Source: an uncultured Anaerolineales bacterium
GTDB taxonomy: Bacteria > Chloroflexota > Anaerolineae > Anaerolineales > Villigracilaceae
NCBI GenBank assembly: GCA_938008865.1
Contig: CALLJA010000570.1
Location: 1 to 10,389 of the forward strand
Length of the DNA: 10,389 nucleotides
Reading direction: 5' to 3'
Shown here: in pieces, positions 6,938 to 10,389 of the stretch
Position numbering within the stretch: the stretch's first letter is position 1
How the letters are laid out: each line of letters opens with the position of its first letter
Notes under the pieces: generated by a model
The model's input: only the letters and a program-made list of their open reading frames with translations
The model's database searches: none
Told to the model about the DNA's origin: nothing
Program-made: the position numbers and the translations under genes

Positions 6938-6970
6938 GTGCCCCCTCCGCCTTGCGGGAGGAAGGGGCAC
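6938..6970 (-). promoter_or_regulatory. Stem-loop between the binding-protein gene and the permeases
   Basis: GTGCCCC at 6938-6944 pairs with GGGGCAC at 6964-6970, and CTCC/GGAG with neighbouring bases can extend the stem inward. On the minus strand it follows the binding-protein stop by about 14 nt and is followed by GCGTATTTTGC, a weak U-rich tract. Such hairpins between binding-protein and permease genes commonly cause partial termination or protect the upstream mRNA, giving an excess of binding protein. The rest of the 129-nt gap shows nothing else. Confidence 0.65.
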
Positions 6971-6984
6971 ACGCTCGGGTCAAC

Positions 6985-8706
6985 TTACTTCTTGGAGGTC
7001 CACCAGTTGGCGGCGTCCCAGGCGAAGTCCACGAAGGTCGGGGATATCTTCAGGCCGTGGAAGTCGGCGCGGTGGCCCATGATGGACAGGCGCTCGTACA
7101 GGAACAGGCGCGGGATGTCCTTGTTGATCTGCTCGACCACCTTGCAGTACAGGTCCTTGCGCTGGGCGGTGTCGGTGATGGTGGCGGCTTCGTCGAGCCA
7201 GGCATCCACATCGGCGTTGATGTAGCGGGCGAAGTTTGCGCCAGTGCCTTCGTTCTCGGCGGTGGGGATCTGGCTGCTGTGATAGCTCGAATACAGGTGA
7301 CTGTCAGGGTCGGTGCCCGGGCCGGTGGTGTACATCACAATATCGAAGGTGCCGTGGTCGCGCATGCCGTCGCTTTCCCAACTGGCGAACAGCACATCCG
7401 ACGGGACGTTCTCGATGACCAGTTCGATGCCGGCCTGCTTGAGCATCTCGGCCAGCACCTGCTCGGTCTGTTCACGCAGCTGGTTGCCGGTAGTCGTGGC
7501 GATCTTGAGGCTCAGGCGCATGCCGTCCTTCTCGCGGATGCCGTCGGCGCCCATCTTCCAGCCGGCCTCGTCGAGGAGGGCGTTGGCCTTGCCGAGGTTG
7601 AACTCGCTGGCGGGCTGCGGGCAGCCGAAGGTGCCGACCGGCACGGCGCTGTTGCCGGCCTTGACGTTGCCGTACAACAGGGTATCCACGATCATCTGCT
7701 TGTCGATGGCGTACTGGATGGCCTCGCGCACCTTCAGGTCGTAGAGGATCGGGTGCGGGTTGGTGGACGGGTCGGCGGGGGCGCTGCCGTCGTTATTGCC
7801 AAAGTTGAAGGCCAGCAGTTCGTTCTCGCCGGTCACGGTGCTGACGAAGGTCACGCCATCGGCGGCCATCCCTTGCAGGGCCGGGAAATCGGCTTCGGTC
7901 AGGTCCCACAGGGCGTCGATCTCGCCGGTGCCGAGCAGCTGCATGCCCACTTCACGCGAGGGCAGGATCTTGATAATGATGCTGTCGAGGTAGGGTTTAC
8001 CCTCTTCGCGGTAATAGGGATTCTTGGTGAAGGTCAGGTGGTCGCCGGGCACCCATTCGCTCAGGATGAACGGACCAGTGCCGACCGGATTGCGGTTGAT
8101 ATCCCAGGTCTCCATCTCTTCGAGCGGACCGGCCGTATCGGGGATGGTGTAGGCGAACAGGCGCAGGTACGGGGCGTAGACCTCACCGAAGGTGGCCACC
8201 ACGGTATAGGGGTCGGGGCATTCGAGGGTCTCGATGTCACGATAGCCCGAGGCGCTGACCTGCGAGAGGTCCGAAAGGGCGCCGTCCATGGTGAACTTGA
8301 CGTCGTCGCAGGTGAAGTCGGAGCCGTCGGACCACTTGACGCCTTCCTTCAGCTTCCAGGTCACGACCAGGCCGTCTTCCGAGACGGTCGGCAGTTCCTT
8401 GGCCAGCACGGGCACATACTCGCCCTTCTCGTTGACCGAAACCAGGCCCTCGTCAAACAGGGAGGTCACGGCGTCCTCAATGGACGAGGAGGTCAGCAGG
8501 GTGTTCATCATGCCGGGCTCCTGCGGCGTGCCGATGATGATCGTACCGCCGCTGACCGGGGCATTGGGATCCACCACGGGCGCTTCTGTGACGGCGGCGG
8601 GTTCCGTCGCCCCGGAGGCGGGCTGCGTGGCGGCGGGTCCGCTGCAGGCGGCCAGCGCGAACGCGGCCACGAACAACAACGTCAAGGCGATCTTCAAATG
8701 TCTCAT
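6985..8706 (-). CDS. Peptide-binding lipoprotein of an ABC transporter (SBP_bac_5 family)
   Basis: The protein has 573 residues. It begins with a lipoprotein signal MRHLKIALTLLFVAAFALAAC (lipobox LAAC, lipidated Cys21), then an Ala/Pro/Thr-rich spacer to about residue 50. The mature part has the family 5 hallmarks: VTWKLKEGVKWSDG at 115-128 followed by DVKFT, and NPVGTGPF at 206-213. Near the C-terminus is GTDPDSHLYSSYHS, the region where acidic residues of DppA/OppA-like proteins hold the peptide N-terminus. The start at 8706 is well supported by AAAAGGAGAAGAT directly upstream. It lies 24 nt after the cytoplasmic S51 gene and before the permeases. The family binds di- and oligopeptides and other ligands. 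The context between two cyanophycinase-like genes suggests beta-aspartyl peptides, which I infer and cannot read from the sequence. Confidence 0.93.
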   Translation of the reverse strand: MRHLKIALTLLFVAAFALAACSGPAATQPASGATEPAAVTEAPVVDPNAPVSGGTIIIGTPQEPGMMNTLLTSSSIEDAVTSLFDEGLVSVNEKGEYVPVLAKELPTVSEDGLVVTWKLKEGVKWSDGSDFTCDDVKFTMDGALSDLSQVSASGYRDIETLECPDPYTVVATFGEVYAPYLRLFAYTIPDTAGPLEEMETWDINRNPVGTGPFILSEWVPGDHLTFTKNPYYREEGKPYLDSIIIKILPSREVGMQLLGTGEIDALWDLTEADFPALQGMAADGVTFVSTVTGENELLAFNFGNNDGSAPADPSTNPHPILYDLKVREAIQYAIDKQMIVDTLLYGNVKAGNSAVPVGTFGCPQPASEFNLGKANALLDEAGWKMGADGIREKDGMRLSLKIATTTGNQLREQTEQVLAEMLKQAGIELVIENVPSDVLFASWESDGMRDHGTFDIVMYTTGPGTDPDSHLYSSYHSSQIPTAENEGTGANFARYINADVDAWLDEAATITDTAQRKDLYCKVVEQINKDIPRLFLYERLSIMGHRADFHGLKISPTFVDFAWDAANWWTSKK

Positions 8707-8730
8707 ATCTTCTCCTTTTGGTCTGTGCTC

Positions 8731-9543
8731 CTAATCGACAAGGAGCTTTGTTTGCGGGAGGGCCGCTGTGCGCGTCCGCCCGTCATACACACTGCCTTTG
8801 GTCAACACATGCACGGTCAGGTTCGAGACCGCCACTGCGCCCCCGTGCTCGATCTCAGCGATGTCGGTCTCGCCAATCTGCAGGCCGTCCACAACTGTGA
8901 CCGCCCCCGAGCCGACCACCGTCAAACGGTGGTCGTCCTCCACTACGGCGGCGGTGTCTTCGTCGATGCCCACGCCAAAGACGCCCGGGTGCGAGGAGAC
9001 GGCGTAGATCAACCGCCCCAGGCGGTCGCGCTGACGGAAGTGCTGGTCGAAGAGGAACTTGTCAGTGAAGCCGAGGCCCGCCGAAAACTGGATCATGCCT
9101 TCGCGCGGGGTCGGCCCGCCGCGCCCGTAGGCAACCATCGTCTTCGAGAGGATCGAGGCCCCGGCACTGGTTCCGCCCACCACGCATCCGCGGCGGTAGG
9201 CTGCCAACAACTCCGCTTCGAGGGATGTCCCGCCCAAGGTAACCGCGATACGCATCTGCGTGCCGCCCGAAAAGAAGATACCCGTGGCCCTGCGGATGGC
9301 GCGAACCTGCTCGGGCGTCCCGGCTTCGGCGCGTTTGCGGAATTCGAGCGAGAGCGCCTCCTTCGCGCCAAAGTCACTGAACATCTCGACGTATTCGCGG
9401 CCCGTATCGCGCCGCGCCGATGCCTGCGGCAGGATCAGGATGCGCGCCTTCTTGCCGCCCGCGCGCCGCAGGAATTCCATCAACACGGCAGGGTCTTTGC
9501 GCTCATCGAGCGCTCCGCCCATCGGCATCAGTGTGGTCGTCAT
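8731..9543 (-). CDS. cphB: Cytoplasmic cyanophycinase-type serine peptidase (family S51)
   Basis: The protein has 270 residues and no signal peptide, nearly the length of characterised cyanobacterial cyanophycinases (about 271). Cyanophycinase cuts the Asp backbone-Arg side-chain polymer into beta-Asp-Arg dipeptides. Visible motifs in order are FSGGTQ (91-96), GTSAGA (124-129) with nucleophile Ser126, DQHFRQRDRLGRL (166-178), and GIDEDTA (192-198). Ser126, His168 and Glu195 have the same spacing as the triad I recall for the Synechocystis enzyme (Ser132, His174, Glu201). Asp166, Gln167, Arg172, Arg174 and Arg177 match its conserved substrate-pocket residues. The DQHF...R.R..RL block favours cyanophycinase over the related peptidase E. 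Its ATG overlaps the GntR stop as ATGA, with AAGG seven nt upstream, so the two are translationally coupled. The native substrate could be another beta-aspartyl peptide. Confidence 0.92.
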   Translation of the reverse strand: MTTTLMPMGGALDERKDPAVLMEFLRRAGGKKARILILPQASARRDTGREYVEMFSDFGAKEALSLEFRKRAEAGTPEQVRAIRRATGIFFSGGTQMRIAVTLGGTSLEAELLAAYRRGCVVGGTSAGASILSKTMVAYGRGGPTPREGMIQFSAGLGFTDKFLFDQHFRQRDRLGRLIYAVSSHPGVFGVGIDEDTAAVVEDDHRLTVVGSGAVTVVDGLQIGETDIAEIEHGGAVAVSNLTVHVLTKGSVYDGRTRTAALPQTKLLVD

Positions 9544-10217
9544 GAAATGACCTTGAGGGATTCGAGGAGATGTCCCGCCGCCGAGAGGATGTGCGCTTTC
9601 ATCGCCTCGCCCGCGCGCTTGCCGTCGTGCGCTTCGAGGGCCGCCACGATGGTGCGGTGCTCCATCTGGTCCTGCTCGTCGCGTTGGGGCAGCGGCTGGC
9701 GCGCAGTCTCTGCGAAGTTACCGATCAACATGGTGGGATACGCCTCCCACATCTGCGTCAATGTGCGGATCAGGTACTCGCGGCGGCTGATGTGGAAGAT
9801 CATCTCGTGGAAGTTGCGGTTGACCTTGCGATACTGGGTGATCTGCTCCGGCGGCAGCGATTCCATCTCGGCTAGCATGGCCTTCAATTCGGCGAGTTCC
9901 CCCTCACTGATACTCTCGGCGGCCTTCTCGGCGGCGCGGCTTTCAAGGAAGGCGCGCTGCTCATACAAGTCCTCAATGTCCTCGACCGAAAGGGTCACCA
10001 CGCGCACCCCACGATACGGCACATGCTCGATCAACCCCTCGGCCGCCAATTCTTTGAGCGCTTCGCGCACGGGCATCTGGCTGACGCCCAACTCCTGCGC
10101 TACTCGCTCCTGGCGCAACCACTCGCCCGGCTTGAAATGCCCGTCGAGGATGGCCGCCCGCAGTTGGTCGGCGACAAGTTTTCTGAGTTGACGGTGGGAG
10201 GGAAGCTCATTCAGCAT
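9540..10217 (-). CDS. GntR-family transcriptional regulator with FCD ligand domain
   Basis: The 225-residue protein has an N-terminal winged helix-turn-helix (about 8-73), including LRKLVADQLRAAILDGHFKP and the recognition region QELGVSQMPVREALKELAAE (41-60). This is followed by an all-helical FCD domain (about 80-215). The FCD metal/ligand pocket is suggested by NRNFH (Asn133, His137), EHR (His187) and KAH (His209). FCD regulators usually bind a small organic acid or amino-acid-like effector and are released from a palindromic operator. The gene is first in the cluster. Its start is only 7 nt from a perfect 29-bp palindrome, so autoregulation is likely. Only a weak ribosome binding site (CAGG) precedes the ATG. 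The effector is unknown; a cyanophycin breakdown product such as beta-Asp-Arg, Asp or Arg would fit the context. Confidence 0.93.
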   Translation of the reverse strand: MLNELPSHRQLRKLVADQLRAAILDGHFKPGEWLRQERVAQELGVSQMPVREALKELAAEGLIEHVPYRGVRVVTLSVEDIEDLYEQRAFLESRAAEKAAESISEGELAELKAMLAEMESLPPEQITQYRKVNRNFHEMIFHISRREYLIRTLTQMWEAYPTMLIGNFAETARQPLPQRDEQDQMEHRTIVAALEAHDGKRAGEAMKAHILSAAGHLLESLKVIS

Positions 10218-10224
10218 AATTTGC

Positions 10225-10253
10225 CTGATATTAGATATTATATCTAATATCAG
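10225..10253. promoter_or_regulatory. Perfect 29-bp palindromic operator, probably bound by the GntR protein
   Basis: CTGATATTAGATAT (10225-10238), a central T, and the exact reverse complement ATATCTAATATCAG (10240-10253) form an unbroken two-fold symmetric site. It is much more AT-rich than the surrounding DNA. It lies between the divergent GntR and oxidoreductase-like genes, 7 nt from the GntR start codon. The size and symmetry suit a dimeric winged-helix regulator. Binding by the adjacent GntR protein is inferred. Confidence 0.85.
10237..10242 (-). promoter_or_regulatory. Candidate -10 box for the GntR-led cluster, inside the operator
   Basis: The minus strand at the centre of the palindrome reads AGATATAATATC, giving a perfect TATAAT. 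Transcription would start near 10230, about a dozen nt before the GntR ATG. The -35 region upstream (around CTGAAATGTGC) is poor, so the promoter may be weak or may need activation. A repressor on the palindrome would block it directly. Confidence 0.5.
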
Positions 10254-10336
10254 AATAGCACATTTCAGGTAGCAGAGTCAAGCACCCTGCCGATTTTTTA
10301 AGAAAGCCGCCCCCGCCGAAATCGGACCTATTTGGT

Positions 10337-10342
10337 TAAAAT
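10337..10342 (+). promoter_or_regulatory. Candidate -10 box (TAAAAT) for the divergent gene, possibly leaderless
   Basis: TAAAAT ends 6 nt before the ATG at 10349, and no Shine-Dalgarno sequence is visible (TTTGGTTAAAATCATCCC precedes the ATG). This spacing would place the transcription start at or next to the start codon, giving a leaderless mRNA. No clear -35 is seen. An alternative promoter, TTGCCT at 10221 with TAATAT at 10245, would overlap the palindrome. Confidence 0.35.
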
Positions 10343-10348
10343 CATCCC

Positions 10349-10389
10349 ATGCAGACCGATATCTTGATCCTCGGCGGCGGTCCCAGCGG
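10349..10389 (+). CDS. 5' end of a probable FAD/NAD(P)-binding oxidoreductase (partial)
   Basis: Only 13 complete codons are present: MQTDILILGGGPS, with the next codon starting GG (Gly in all cases). The short hydrophobic strand followed by GxGxxG (GGGPSG) right at the N-terminus is the Rossmann dinucleotide-binding fingerprint of flavoprotein oxidoreductases such as thioredoxin-reductase-like or geranylgeranyl-reductase-like enzymes. The precise family cannot be told from this fragment. It is transcribed away from the GntR cluster and shares the 131-nt divergent intergenic region with it. The gene continues beyond the window. Confidence 0.7.
   Translation, partial: MQTDILILGGGPS

Noticed and set aside
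6856..6972. Upstream ATG at 6972 for the DppB-type permease
   Set aside because: It would translate through the intergenic hairpin and add 39 residues not seen in the family, whose members begin at the MLIYF-like position.
6823..10191. A plus-strand open frame of more than 1,100 codons opposite the permease start, binding protein, S51 and GntR genes
   Set aside because: It is antisense to four well-supported genes, has no recognisable domain and has His/Gly/Val/Ala-rich composition, as expected from the complement of GC-rich codons.
10290..10325. CCGATTT/AAATCGG inverted repeat in the divergent intergenic region
   Set aside because: Seven pairs across a 22-nt loop make a weak structure, not followed by a T-run, and could be chance.

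Overview
The window looks like a piece of a fairly GC-rich genome, probably of the Chloroflexota (Anaerolineae-like). That placement is an inference. It rests on the style of the secreted proteins (Pro/Thr-rich spacers after lipoprotein signals, a C-terminal membrane helix ending in basic residues), on short palindromic repeats I associate with such genomes, and on the mix of Shine-Dalgarno-led and apparently leaderless starts. No rRNA, tRNA or other taxonomic marker is present.

Layout: (1) 1-574, minus strand, is a decayed REP-associated/IS200-like Y1 transposase that runs off the left edge and has been invaded by two short repeats. (2) 580-2487, minus, is a WD40/beta-propeller lipoprotein with its own candidate promoter near 2620. 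(3) 2488-2793 is intergenic: a GC-rich stem-loop in the lipoprotein leader, a four-copy 11-nt tandem repeat, and a strong intrinsic terminator for the genes to its right. (4) 2794-10217, minus, is a six-gene cluster read right to left: GntR/FCD regulator, cytoplasmic cyanophycinase-type peptidase (S51), lipoprotein peptide-binding protein, two DppB/DppC-type permeases, and a secreted, membrane-anchored protein with two S51-like domains. (5) 10225-10253 is a perfect 29-bp palindrome just upstream of the GntR start. (6) A divergent plus-strand gene starts at 10349 with a Rossmann dinucleotide-binding motif and leaves the window.

Reading of the cluster (inference): it looks like a self-regulated scavenging system for cyanophycin or other beta-aspartyl peptides. 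The exported two-domain protein would bind or cut the polymer at the cell surface, the binding protein and permeases would import the released dipeptides or short fragments, the cytoplasmic S51 peptidase would act on what enters, and the GntR protein would control the set through the palindrome. The transporter ATPases, an isoaspartyl dipeptidase and arginine-degrading enzymes are not in the window. The cytoplasmic enzyme keeps the expected cyanophycinase residues. The secreted protein has an Ala where the catalytic Glu is expected in domain 1, and domain 2 has lost the nucleophile and the His, so its catalytic status is open.
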